Assembly (NCBI GenBank): GCA_964019695.1
Contig: OZ026525.1
Location: 64,574,253-64,638,252, forward strand
Direction: 5' to 3'
DNA: 64,000 nucleotides
Source of the DNA: Loripinus fragilis
Taxonomy: Eukaryota; Mollusca; Bivalvia; Lucinida; Lucinidae
Shown: positions 22,776 through 35,534 of the stretch, in pieces
Layout of the letters: each line of letters begins with the position of its first letter
Numbering within the stretch: the stretch's first letter is position 1
Program-made: the position numbers and the translations under genes
Notes under the pieces: model-generated
Database searches by the model: none
Told to the model about the DNA's origin: nothing
What the model saw: only the letters and a program-made list of their open reading frames with translations

Positions 22776-25700
22776 TTTACTAATGTAACTTGGGGGCATC
22801 AGAATTCTTAGTAGAATTGTTTTATGCAGCTTGTTTGCATAAATGTCCATAGTAGAGTTGTCTAAGAACAATTGTTAGTATCATATTTCTAAGCAGAATT
22901 GTCTAATGCAAAAATAAGCTATATGATTTGATAGTGGAGTTTTCTAAGGACTTTTACAGACATATAAATTCATAGTAGAACTTACTAATGCCATTTGGTG
23001 ACATCACAATTTTTAGCAGAATTGTAATGCTAATAGCTGTTTTAAGAATTCATAGTGGAGTTGTCTAAAGCCATTTGAAGACATACACATTAATAATAGA
23101 ACTTACTAAAGTCACTTGTGGGCATCAGAATTAATAGTTGAAATGTTTAATGCAGCTAGTTTGCATAATTGTCTATAGTGGAGCTGTTTAAGATGACTTC
23201 TTGGTATCATATTTCTTGTCTAATGCAATAGCTGTTATTCGATTTGATAATGGAGATGTCTGAGGACATATGTAGACATCCAATAGCATATTCGAGCTTC
23301 CTAATGTCACCTGTTGGCATCAGAATTCTTAGAGAAATTATTTAATGCAGCTAGTTTGCAGAAAATGTCATAGTAGAGTTATCTAAGACTACTTGTTGGT
23401 ATCATATTTCTTAGTAGAATTATCTAATTCTAAAATATGTTATAGGCGTTGATAGTGGTGATGTCTAGGGCCATTTGTAGATATACAAATTTATAGTAGA
23501 GCTTACTAATGTCACCTGTAGGCATTATAATTCTTAGTAGAATTGCTAAATGTAGCTAGTTTGCAAAAAAAGCATAGTGGAGTTGTCTAAGACCACTTGT
23601 AGATATCAAATTTCTTGGTAGAATTGTCTAATGCAAATAGCAGTTATAAGACTTGATAGTGGAGATGTCTTAGGCCATATGTAGACATCAAATATCTTAT
23701 TAGAGCTCACTTATGCCACCAGTTGGCATCAGAATATCTAGAAGAATTGTTTAATGCAGCTAGTTTGCATAACTTGTCCTAGTAGAGTTATCTACGACTA
23801 CTTGTTGGTATCATATTTCTTAGTATAATTGTCTAATGCTAATATCTGCTATTGAAATTGATATTGGGGTTGTCTAGGATCATTTGTAATTATACAAATT
23901 TACAGTAGATCCTACCAATGACACCTGTAGGCATCTGAATTCTAAGTAAAATTGTTTCAGGCAGCTACTTTGCAGAAACTTCCAAAGTAGAGTTGTCTTA
24001 GACCACTTGTAGGTCATAGTAGAGCTTACTTTTACCCCTTGTTGGAATCAAGAATTATTAGTAGAATTAATTGTTGCAGTTAGTTAACATAAATGTCCAT
24101 AGTAGAGTTGGCCAAGGCGACTTGTTGGTATCATATTTCTTAGTAGAATTGTCTATTGCAAATAGCTTTTATAAGATTTGATAGTGGAGATGTCTGAGGC
24201 CATATGAAGACATCAAATATCATATTAGATCTTACTAATAACACCCGTTGGCATCAGAATAATTCTTAAAAGTATAATTCAATGTAGCTAGTTTGCAGGA
24301 ATTGCCAGAGTAGAGCTATCTACGACTACTTGTTGGTATCATATTTCTTAGAAGAATTGGCTAATGCTAATATCTGTTAAAGGAATTGATAGTACGGTTT
24401 TCTAGGGACATTTTAGATATACCAATTTATAGTAAAGCTTTCTAATGCCACCTGTAGGCATCTGGATTCTAAGCAAAATTGTTTCAGGCAGCTAGTTTGC
24501 GTAAACGTCCAAAGTAGAGTTGTCTAAGACCAATTGTAGATGTCATATTTCTAAGTAGAAATGTCTGATGCAAATTGCTGTAATAAGAGTTGATAGTGGA
24601 GTTGTCTAAGACCTTTTATAGACATCCTTATTCGTAGTAGAGCTTATAATTGCCCCATTGAAGGCCTCAGGATTCTGATTAAAAGTGTTAAATGCAGCTA
24701 GTTTTCATAAATAACCGTAGTAGAGTTGTCTACGACCACTTGTAGGTATCAAATTTCTAAGTAGAATTGTCTAATGCAAATAGCAATTTTAAGAATTCAT
24801 AGTTGAGTTATCTAAAGCCATTTGTAGACAAAGTATGTTATATGAATTGATAGTGGAGTTTTCTATGGTCGTTTGTAGACATATAAATCCATAGTAAATC
24901 ATACTAATGTCACTTGTTGGCATCAGAATTATTAGTGAAATTGTTTAATACAGCTAGTTTGCATAAATGTCTATAGTAGAGTTGGCTTAGACGACTTATT
25001 GGTATCATATTTCTTAGTAGTATTATCTAATGCAAAAAGCTGTTATACGAATTTATAGTGGAGATGTCTAAGCACATAGGTAGACATCAAATATCATATT
25101 AGTGCATACTAATGCATCCTGTTGGCATTAGAATTATAAGAATAATTTCAAATGCAGCTAGTTTGCAGAAAATATCATAGTAGAGTTATCTGTGACTACT
25201 AGTTGGAATCATATTTCTTAGTAGAATTGTCTAATGCTAATATCTGTTATAGGCACTGGTAATGGGTTGTCTATTGCAATTTGTAAATGTACAAATTTAT
25301 TATAGTAGAGCTTACTAATGCCAAAAGTAGGCATCTGAATTCTAAGAAAAAATGTTTCATGCAGCGAGTTTGCAAAAATGTCCAAAGTAGAGTTGTTTAA
25401 GACCAATTGTTGGTATCATATTTCTTAACAGAATTGTCTAATACAAAAATATGATATATGAATTGTTAGTGGAGTTTTCCAAGGAAGTTTGTAGACATAT
25501 AAATTCATAATAGAGCTTACTTAAGCCACTTGTAGGCATCAGAATTATTAGCAGAATTGTTTAATGCAGCATGTTTGCAGAAATATTCACAGTACAGTTT
25601 TCTAAGATGACTTATTGGTATCAGGATTATTAGTTAAAACACTAATGCTAATAGCTGTTATCAGAATTGAAAGTGAAAATGTCTAAGGCCATCTGTAGAC

Positions 25701-27745
25701 TACAATAACATATTAGAGCTTACTAATGCCACCGGTTGGCATCAGAATATCTAGAGCAATTTTTTAATGCAGCTAGTTTGCATAAATTGCCCTAGTAGAG
25801 TCATCTACGACTATTTGTTGGTATCATATTTCTTAGTAGAATTGTCTAATGCTAATATCTGTTATAGAAATTGCTGTTATACAAATTGATAGTCTCCAGT
25901 TATCTAAGACAATTTGTAGGCATCGAAATTGATAGCTGTACTTATTATTGCCACTTGTAGGCATTATCATTCTTAGAAGAATTATTAAATAAGGCAAGGA
26001 TGCATAAATTTCCATGATACCGTGGTCTAAAACCACTTGTAGGTGTCATATTTCTTATCAGAATTGTATAATACAAATAGCTGTTAAAAGAAGTAATAGT
26101 AGAGTTGTCTAAGGCTATTTGTAGACATCAAAATTCATAAAAGAGCTTAGTTATGCCATGTGTAGGCATCAAAATGATCAGTAGAATTTTATACAAGCAG
26201 CTAGTTGGCAAACTATTCCATAGTAGATTTGTCTTAGACAACTTATTGGTATCATATTTCTTTGTAAAATTGTCTAATACAAAAATTTGGTATTCGAATA
26301 ATTGATAGTATAGTTGTTTAAGAGTTGTTTAAGGCTATTTGTAGACGTCAAAATTAAACGTAGAGCCTACTAATGCAATTTGTAGGCATCAGAATTCTTA
26401 GTAGAATTGCTTAATGAAGCAAGTTTGCATTCATTCCCATAGTACCGTTGTCTAAGACCACTTGTAGGTATCATATATCTTAGTAGAATTATCGAATGCA
26501 AATAGATGTTATACGACTTGATAGTAGTGTTGCCTAAGACCATTTGTAGAGGCATCGAAATTTATAGTACTTAGAGCTTATTAATGGCACTTGTAGGCAT
26601 CAGCATTCATCGTAGAATTATTAATGAAGGAAGTATGCATACATTTCCATGATACTGTTGTCTAAGACCACTTGCAGGTACATGTAAAATATTTCTTAGA
26701 AGAATTGTCTAGTGCAAATAACTGTTATACGACTTGATAGTTGAGTTGTGTAGGGCCATTTATAGGGGCATCGAAATTCATAGTACTTAGAGCTTAATTA
26801 CACCACTTGTAGACATCAGCATTCATGGTAGAATTAATAAATGTAGAAAGTATGCATACGTTGCCATGGTAACGTTGTCCAAGACCACTTGCAGGTATCA
26901 TATTTCTTAGAACTGTCTTATACAAATAACTGTTATAAGAATTGATAGTAGAATTATCAAAGCCATATTTGCAGACATCCAAATTCAGAGTGGAGACTAA
27001 TAATGTCACGTGTTGGTATCAGATTGATTAGTAGAGCTGATTAATGCAGCTAGTTTGCAAAATATTCCATAGTAGAGTAGTCTTAGACAACTTGTAGGTA
27101 TCATATTTCTATGTTGATTTGAGTATGCAAAAAGTTGTCATATGAATTGATAGTAGAGTTGTCTAATACAATTTGTAGACGTACACATTAACAACTGCCA
27201 CTTGTAGGCATCATAATTCTTAGTAGAATTCATTAATGCAGCTCTGTTTCAAAAATTGCCAGAGTTGTCTAAGATTACTTGTTGGTATCATATTTCTTAG
27301 TAGAATTGTCTAATGCAAGTAGATGTTATATGAATCGGTAGTATATATTTGTCTCTAAGACCATTTATAGACATCAACATTCATAGCGCTTACTAATGCC
27401 ACTTGTAGGCATCATAATTCTAAGTAGAGATGTTAAATGCAGCTAGTTTGCATAAATTTCCATAGTGGATTGTCTAAGACTACTTGTAGGTATCATATTT
27501 CTTAGTAGAATGGTCTAATGCAAATAGTTGTTTAAAAATAGATGGTAGAGTTCCCGAAGGTCATTTGTAGACATATAAATTCGTAAAAGAGCTTGCTTAT
27601 GCCAATTATAGGCAGCATAATTCTTATTATGATTAATTATTGCAGCTAGTATGCATAAATTTCTAAAGTGGAATTGTCCAAGATCACCTATAGGTATCAT
27701 ATATCTTAGTAGAAATATCTACATCAAATAGCTGTTATTCCATAT

Positions 27746-28042
27746 AATAAACACAAATGCCGTTAATCCTCCTTTTCAGGAAAAAGTCATAGTTTTTGGC
27801 ACAACTCTGTGGCTGTATCGACTATCACTCAACTCACATAAATATTGTTAAGCAGATACACAACTGGATATATAAGAGACAATAATTAGCGAAGAATACT
27901 TTCAGAAGCAAAAAATTGATCAAAATATTAACCTTTTTAACAGCTAGGTACACTATTATGTGCCCTCGTCGGCTGCAACCAACCCGCGATGCTTGCGCCG
28001 TTCCAGTACAGTGGTTTTCTAGCGTTGTATTGGTAAAATCGC
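27746..28042. other. Non-coding spacer after the satellite
   Basis: Nothing recognised. The short frame at 27916-28107 runs into the next repeat. Confidence 0.5.
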
Positions 28043-28270
28043 TTAACCCATTTAAGCCGAATGAAATTTACCATTATTATCAAATGGACCAGTCCATTGC
28101 CTCTTGAAGGGTTGTTAGGTTGTGGTTATCATTTTATCTAAATTCTAATAGAACTTTCTGTAATCATAGATTGGTGACCCTGATCGGACGCCGCGTTCTG
28201 TGGCATCTGGTCTGAGTCTGCACTGTTTGTCTTTGTCCCACAAAAAAGGACGCTAGGCTTAAATGCGTTA
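28043..28270 (-). mobile_element. ~228-bp short TIR element ('ttaacccattta..gcc' family)
   Basis: Starts 'ttaacccatttaagccg' and ends 'aggcttaaatgcgttaa', which are inverted relatives. The interior has 'gatcggacgccgcgttctg' and 'tctgcactgtttgtc', also seen in the copy at 53314-53525 on the other strand and partly at 52322-52445. From memory this family is abundant in bivalve genomes, with a central hairpin. Non-coding. Confidence 0.75.
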
Positions 28271-29876
28271 AAGCAACTAGTTGACATAAGTTTTTTTTAT
28301 AACAAAATTGTCTCAGACTTCGTCTATGTATCATATATTTCTATGTAGAATTGAAAAATGATAATAGCTATATTTTAGACAGAAGCTGTTAAATTTGAGA
28401 CCCAAAATGGCTAAACGTTATTTTGGGGGCTAAAGAGCGCTAAATTATATAGCATATGGCCCAAAACCGCAAAACAGATACACTCATTGCAACCAGACCC
28501 TCATAGTTATGTCGTCTTAGTCAACTTGTAGGCATCGGAATTCTATCTGATTTGTCTAAGTCAACGTGTTAGCAAGCGACCTGCATCACCTACCATGCTA
28601 CCCATACGCTTGTCTGCAATCCCACAAACATGCGCCCCCCTTGCTAAAAATAGTAGCCGCCATGATGTAGTGGATAAACACCTCGTCTTGTATCAAGGCG
28701 TTCATTGTTTCGATCCTGAAGTTAATCAGATGAAATTCGAAGCCTAATAACCAAACATGTTTGGTGGAACGTTACACAAACTAACTAACTCACTATTCAA
28801 TAAAGAAATAATTTTATGTATACTTAGCTTACACCAAGCTCCCTCACTAAAATTAATTTGGGCCTGGATGCGAGTAAACCTATCTCTGGGGATTTACAGG
28901 TGCAGACCAGCTTGCGCATCCAAGCCGTCTGATCACTTGGGGCTTATTAGATTTTGTTGTATCTAGACTTGCTACGAGCGAAATTTCGATTTTCTAGATC
29001 GTCTCTGCAGCTGAGCAGCCCGCTAAGCAGGCTGGTTTGAATCTCGCGTTGTCAGAAACCCCCGATGACAGGCTTCTCGTGTCGAGGACCATTTTATATC
29101 CCTAGCGTAGACCAAGTTTTTTTTAAAAAGCTTATACTTGTATTTACCTTTTAAATTATTATGTTTGATTATTTTAACGTATTGATTTGATATTATTTAT
29201 TATTTATAATAATGATTATAGATCTAATATAATTATTCTTGCATGTATTATTATTTTTATGTTTTACTCAATAACTTTGGTTTAATACGCTTTACTACGG
29301 AGAAGGTTGACATAATGATTTATCGTTTTTATTTAAAGATACACTAGACTGGTTCTCTCCCTTTAATAGCTTGTCAGCATATGAAGACAGGTAACTACTA
29401 GCCGCCATTGCGCCTACGTATAGCATTGACACTTACGTCATGAGTGACGTGGTATTGGAAAATACCCTTGACATAAAGTGCATTTTTAAACAAGCCATTT
29501 TATTAAGTTTATTTTGTTCTGGGAGTTTATATATTTTTTTCTTTTACTTAATTATCAAATTAAAGCAACTGAAAAAATACTGCAGTTTGTGTTGAAAAAT
29601 CTTTTCTGGAGCATGCGCAGTCGCATGAGTAGGATTCTCTACTTGTTGCGGTCGGCCGTGGCCGGCCGCTTATATAAACATCATTCAAAACACACATCAA
29701 ATTCAGGTTTTGACCGAAGCTTTATGCCGTGCTCAGGCTATATTTTATTAGCTGCCAAACAACGACTGGGGTACCAAATATCGTGGGTTGACCTACAGCG
29801 CGAAGTAAACTGTCCGTGAAATCTGTAGTTTCACAAAGAAGGCGTCAATTTGCCCTGTCGCTTATATAAACGCAAT
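28271..29876. other. Mixed region: degenerate satellite remnants and possible decayed SINE
   Basis: Segments 28271-28375 and 28500-28570 still resemble the 205-bp satellite ('aaaattgtctcagac', 'acttgtaggcatcgg'). At about 28655-28735 'gatgtagtggataaacacct' followed by 'tgtttcgatcctgaagt' resembles a decayed tRNA-type box A and box B. A duplicated 13-mer 'cgcttatataaac' at 29667 and 29859 could be TATA boxes. Plus-strand frames here (28757-28966, 29514-29819) have no recognisable domain. Confidence 0.4.
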
Positions 29877-30672
29877 AAGTATTTGCTTTTCAAAAAAGCT
29901 GGCGAAAGTTAAACGTCCCAAAGTCAAAACGTCCTTGATTGGCAAAGAGTGCAAGCGAACTTCACATCAGTAAACGTACTTCTGTGGTTATCATCCACAT
30001 CTGATTACATAGAATTACTATGAATTCAGGCACTGTCTTATGACGGTCATGACAAACAGGTTTTATGCCCCCAAAGGGAGGCATATAGTAACAAAACTGA
30101 CTGTCCTTAGTGTCCTAGGTGTTTGAGTGTTCATATCATATGTGGAGTATATCTCCTATATTATTTTAGGCAGGAATGCCAAAATTCGTGTCTTAATGCA
30201 TTTAGGGTCATGGAGCGTCACGCATCTTTACTACTGCCATCAGATCTAGAAAAATCGTGTCCACGAGCATACATCCTAGGAATCCCAAATTTGATTTGTG
30301 AACACATCTTGGGGTCACGGAGTCTGTACATATACAGTTAAGCGACCACTGTGACCTTGATTTTCTGGCATTAGTTTTAAGAAAAATGTGCTGTCTAGTG
30401 TTGTCAAATGATTTTCCATAAATGTGTCGCATGCTAGATACATTACCATAACATACCATGATTAAGCCGGGTGCTTTCAAAAGATCAAGCAACAACTCGC
30501 TGGAAGCATGTGTTAAATGGTAACAAATCACAGTTTAGATGTTAATAACCAGGGCTTAGAATAAATCTACATGGACAAGCTCTAGAAGTTCAAAATGGAA
30601 GCATGTAGTGGGCAAGAATACATACAATGATAGAGCTAAGCGACCGCCAGCTTTTTTGAAAAGCTAATACTT
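29877..30672. mobile_element. 796-bp element with 28-bp terminal inverted repeats
   Basis: 29877-29904 and 30645-30672 are inverted copies matching at 27 of 28 positions; the core is 'gcttttcaaaaaagctgg'. The interior holds a segment starting near 30058 ('tgcccccaaagggaggcata') related to the repeat ending at 45975. Overlapping frames at 30123-30341 (+) and 30208-30531 (-) have no recognisable domain. Probably a non-autonomous DNA transposon; the target duplication is unclear. Confidence 0.7.
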
Positions 30673-33004
30673 GTAATTCAATAGGCGTTACCAGTCGTTA
30701 TATGCGTAACGGAAGTAGAGCTTTATGAACGACGGGAACCAATCTAAAGTTACACCGGATATAATCAATGTTGCAGGGACGTCCCTATGTCAAAACGCCC
30801 CATAAAAAGAAGATGTTATGGTATGGTGGGTTGGACCACACGGGGTAACTCAGGTGATTATAATATATGCCTTTTAAATAGTATTCAGTGGGCTGTGAAA
30901 ACGTGACTTGTACAGAATCACAATTTTACATTCAATTTGTTTTGTTGCATGTGATATGTGCATAGAACTCCCGCCAATACTTAGACTACGTCGCATTCGT
31001 TTACGTGTTTTTGTAACGTCTTTCAAGCGTTGAAACGACGTCACACCGTCTAACGCCATGAATGATGTCATGCTATCCGGATATAATCAATGTTGCACGC
31101 ACTTTCCTCACGCTTTGTAAACTGTGAATTATTGTTTGATATATCATTGATTCTGTCTATAGGCGAGGTGTGTTAGAATTGCCCCCCTCAGGGGTTTTGG
31201 GGATCTGGGGAGAATGGCTATTAATTTTCAGGGAGTTGGGTAGCACTGGTAATTACTTTAATGGAGGTAGGGAGCAAGTTCATAATTTCGTGGATTTAGG
31301 GGCCTTGCCAAAGAGCAAAAAAGAAGGAAAAGCCTTAATTTTGTTTGATTTTTTAAAAAAATTTCTGCTCCCCCCAGACCCCCCTTGTAAATTCTAAATG
31401 TATTTATTTTTCGTACTAACATGGTCCTCTAGATTGATCTGAGAGAGAAATATGGCAATTCCATTTTCTGTTGATTTTTTCCCCTTAAAATTGTTTATTT
31501 TTAAGTTGGTAATAACATACTTTGGGACGCCCCAGATTACACCATTTTTGTCAAAATATTTACCGGGGGATCATGCCCCTGGACCCCCCTAGCAACAGTG
31601 TGTCTACACAATGGTACGGGGCCACCAACACACTTGCTATGTTATTCTCTTTTTGGGTAACTAGCCCTTTTTAAAGGATTTTTGAAGGATGCTTATCAGA
31701 TATAAACTAATTGATTTAACTGAAGTTAAACAAGCATATATAGGCACTAATAGCAATTGTAGAAAAGACTTTTTATAGTTAAATGCTTTGAAAAATCTGG
31801 TGTAAGCTGTTAGAAAAAATCAGCCCCTGTTCGCACAAAGAAAACCGAATGGTATGTTTCTAAACCTCCAAGCCTACTCTACCAGGTACAGCAACAACAT
31901 TTTAAGGATGGCCTCATACTTTGAGCTATATATAATGTATTTCATTGAAATTAATTATATGGCATGCATTCCATGGCTTTTATATGTCATGAATTCCATG
32001 GAAAAAACCTGTTTTTACATGTATAAGACCAAATATTAAGTGATCATATTGAGTCATGCGCTCTTATATAGCTTCATAGTTTTTAAGTTGTGGTTTTAAT
32101 CCTACGGAAAGATTAAACATTTTAGGGAGAATTTGCTTATATTTTGGGGGACTTTGGAAGAAGCTGAACTATTTTTAGGGATTTGGGGAGCGAAGGCAAA
32201 TACTTTTATGGGGACGAGGAAATTATTTGCAGGGAGACGGGGAGATCAATGCGTTATTTTTAGGAATCAAGGGAGCACAGACCCCCCTGTGGGCCTCAGA
32301 ATTGCTATTTTAACCAACGGGTGACATGGTCGAATTGAATAGAATAAAGCTTATTTCCAATCATAGGCCACCAAGAGGCAGCATATACATCACAATAAAA
32401 ACAAATTGAGACAAGCATGTAAACATAAAGTAACTAAATCTAGATTTTGATTGATCAATAACAATTAAATAAGGCACATGTTGAACTTATATACACTATG
32501 CTAGTCAATATAACTGACATCTGAAGCACACGACCCGAGCCTTCGTATGAAGAAAAAAATGAGAGTACCCCCACCCCTGAGGCCAATCTATGTCAACCTG
32601 AAGATATCAGATTGACCCTAGCCACAAGCGATCAGCATCGGAAAAACAGAACCTCATCCCCAATCCCCACTCCTAAATGACAGGCAATTGAGATACTGAA
32701 TACCCATAGTCACACAAACGACCATCCACTGACAGGCAACCAGAAATCAATATAGATATGGTGAATTTTAGCGCCTCGTCACACCAAAACTCACAGTATT
32801 TAATATTATGAAGCATGTGCATGACACATCCGTGCATTAACATCCCTGCATTAATATCTCACAAAGACATCATGTCACTTAGTTCAGATTTACGCGGAAT
32901 GCACACAATATTGCACAACAATCCAGATTGTTTTATTCGCTGACCAACACGAGACATTACTTTCTTGACAATGCTATTATAAATATGTTCACAATAACAC
33001 TTTG
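30673..33004. other. Dispersed-repeat region without genes
   Basis: A 21-bp direct repeat containing 'ggatataatcaatgttgc' occurs at 30755 and 31077. G-rich blocks at 31150-31400 ('ggggatctggggagaatgg') and 32130-32330 ('agggatttggggagcgaagg') look like two copies of one repeat family. 31557-31600 has 'ggggatcatgcccctgg'. The frames at 31170-31397 and 32133-32324 are read-through of this family. Nothing else recognised. Confidence 0.5.
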
Positions 33005-33597
33005 AGAGAACAAAGGGGGGCGTGCATTAAGAGGCTATTTTGGCCCCCCTATGAGGTCAAAAAATGAAAGTTGCTTTTCACAAATTTCTTCATATTAGTT
33101 TATTAGAACAATAGCCCAAGTGTAAAAGTCTGGGATTGATTCTATTTTTACCGTTGCTATGGTAACAAAAATGGCAACCAAAATAGACTGAAAAAAGGAA
33201 AAAGGCCATTTTGGAGCAAATTTAAGACATTTGACAGAGAAATTAATATAGAGCACAAGCAAATACCAAAAAGATATTTTAACAGAGGGTGAGAATTATC
33301 ACGGCACACAATATATTAAAAGGTTTTTTTGGTATTCGCTTGTGCTGATATCTAATTCTTAAAACATTGGTCTGAAAAAGGCTTAAATTTGGCTCAAAAT
33401 GACAATTTCTCTATTTTAAGCCTATTTTGTCGGCCATTTTTGTTACCATAGCAACGGAAAAAGTAAAATAAATGCCAGAATTTTACACTTGGGCCATTCT
33501 TCTAATAAACCAATTGGGTGAAATTGGTGAAAACCAACTTTCAGTTTTTGGCTCCAGAAGGGGCCAAATTTGCCCCTTAATGCACGTACCCCTTTAT
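33005..33597. mobile_element. ~590-bp fold-back (long inverted repeat) element
   Basis: The left half (about 33010-33290) and right half (about 33305-33592) are inverted, diverged copies of each other over nearly their whole length. Matching landmarks are 'cgtgcattaag' / 'cttaatgcacg', 'cccaagtgtaaaa' / 'ttttacacttggg', 'ccgttgctatggtaac' / 'gttaccatagcaacgg' and 'agcacaagc' / 'gcttgtgct'. There is almost no spacer. This is the form of a fold-back or palindromic MITE; a transcript would form a long hairpin. No coding frame. Confidence 0.88.
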
Positions 33598-33647
33598 CGC
33601 ATCTATAATTTCATTACTAAAAAGCCATACAAACTTCTGGTGACTTA

Positions 33648-33886
<239 letters not shown>

Positions 33887-35337
33887 TTTATTCTTGTATT
33901 AATAAAAGGCGTGTTTCTTTTTATCTGTAAATACAAAATACTCAGTGATAATATGAATTATCTGACAAAATTTTGACTATGCAGTGATTTTTATAGCATC
34001 CCAGTTATTATCTACCAGGCCCCTTTACATCACCATGATAAGCTCTTAAAGCTCCACCCAACGGAGGTACACCTAGCAAGTAGTAGGCAGAATACCCAGG
34101 CCTAACTACTCATAAGCTTCACTACGCCCTGTATGCTCGAAAGTTCCCAGGCTGCGCACTTGAACTTTGCGAATACCTCCTATAGCATCCTAATAACTCT
34201 CTACTGGGCCCACTACAATACCATTTCTAAGGCCTTAAAGTCCAACCCTTTGGGAAAACATCTAATACGCAGTAGGCGGGACACCCAGGCCTTCCTACCC
34301 ATGAGCTTCACTTTGCCCAGTAGGCTCGAAAATTCCCAGGCTGTGCACCAAAACACTGTATATATCCCTGTATATAGTACATGTATACCCATTACTCACT
34401 ATAGGGCCCCACTACATCGCCATCTCTAAGCCCTTAAAGCCCAACCAAAGGGAGGACACCTACTAGGCAGTAAATAGGACACGCAGGCCTAATTACCTAT
34501 GTGATTCACTAAGCCCTGTATGCTTGAAAATTCCAAGGCTGCGCATCTGAACTTCTCATATATCCCCAATAGCATCCCAATTATTATCTACCGTGCCCAA
34601 CTACAGCGCCATTTCTAAGCCCTTAAACCCTAACCCAACAGGGATACACCTACTTAGCAGTAGGCCGGACACCCAGGCCTATCTACCAATGGGCATGACC
34701 ACGCCCTGTATGCTTGAAAATTGTAAGACTGCGCAACTGAACTTTGCATATATTCCTTGATATAGTTTACCCATTACTGGCTACGGGGCCAACTACACTG
34801 TCATTTCTAGGCCCTTAAAGTCCTGCCCAATGGAGGTTTACCTACAAGGCAGTAAGCAGGACACCCAGGCCAAACTACCTATGGGATTTATTACGAAAAG
34901 TATAAGGCTGCGTAACTGAATTTTGCATATATCCCTTGATATAGTGTACCCATTACTCTCAACCAGGCGCCACTACAACGTCATTTCTAAGCCCTTAAAG
35001 CCCAAATTAACGGGAGTCAACCTAGGAGGCAGTAAGCAAGACACCAAGGCCTATTTACGCCCTGTATGCTAGAAAATTCTAAGGCTGCGCATCTAAACAT
35101 CACATATATCCCCCTATAGCATCCCCATTAGTCTCTACTGGGCCCACTATGACGCCATTTCTAAGCCCTTAAAACCCAACCCAACGGGAGTACACCTACT
35201 TGGCAGTAGGCAAGACACCCAGGCCTAAATACCCATCGGCTTCAATACTCAATGTATGCTCGAAAATTCCAACGCTGTGTACCTTAGCTTTGCATAATTC
35301 CCTATATAAAGTATACATATTTCTCTCTACCTGGCGC

Positions 35338-35534
35338 GGGAGCTCAGTGGCTCAGTGGTAGAGTGCTTGACTCGAGACCGAAGGGCCGCGGGTTCGAGCC
35401 TCACTGGCATCACTGCGTTGTGTCCTTGAACAAGAACATTAATCCTAGCTTAGTGCTGGTTCAACCCAGGAAGACCCGTCCCTTTACAACTGAAAGATTG
35501 TTGATGGGACGTAAAGAATCAAATCAAACAAAAA
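35338..35534 (+). mobile_element. tRNA-derived SINE, type 1, with 13-bp target duplication
   Basis: The head 'gggagctcagtggctcagtg' carries box A ('tggctcagtggtagagtgc') and box B ('gggttcgagcctc'), then a body shared with 6446-6650 and a tail 'gatgggacgtaaag' plus an A/C-rich stretch. The perfect 13-bp duplication 'ctctacctggcgc' flanks it (35325-35337 and 35535-35547), and the duplicated sequence is part of the satellite monomer. Mobilised by an unidentified partner retroelement's enzymes. Confidence 0.95.

Larger units (their letters stand above)
18004..27745 (+). repeat. 205-bp satellite, main array (pentamer of 41-bp monomers)
   Basis: The 205-bp unit resolves into five 41-bp monomers, each ending in '(g/t)t(c/t)ta' or 'acta'. 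They begin 'agaccacttgtaggtatca', 'atgcaaatagctgttat', 'aggccatttgtagacat', 'atgccacttgtaggcatca' and 'atgcagctagtttgcat'. Order is kept through most of the array, with local monomer losses (for example near 18430-18480). After subtracting two PLE insertions there are roughly 40 units. Degeneration increases toward 27700. Open frames inside are read-through of the unit. A chromosomal role such as centromeric or heterochromatic satellite is possible but unproven. Confidence 0.95.

Noticed and set aside
18004..27745. CRISPR-like regular repeats
   Set aside because: The units are contiguous, diverged, without unique spacers, and in animal DNA; this is satellite.
30208..30531. 107-codon minus-strand frame
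   Set aside because: Lies wholly within the 796-bp TIR element, overlaps an antisense frame, and shows no transposase or host motif.
35338..35410. Possible tRNA gene
   Set aside because: Box A and box B are present, but the unit continues into a SINE body and tail, has target duplications and has another copy at 6446-6650.
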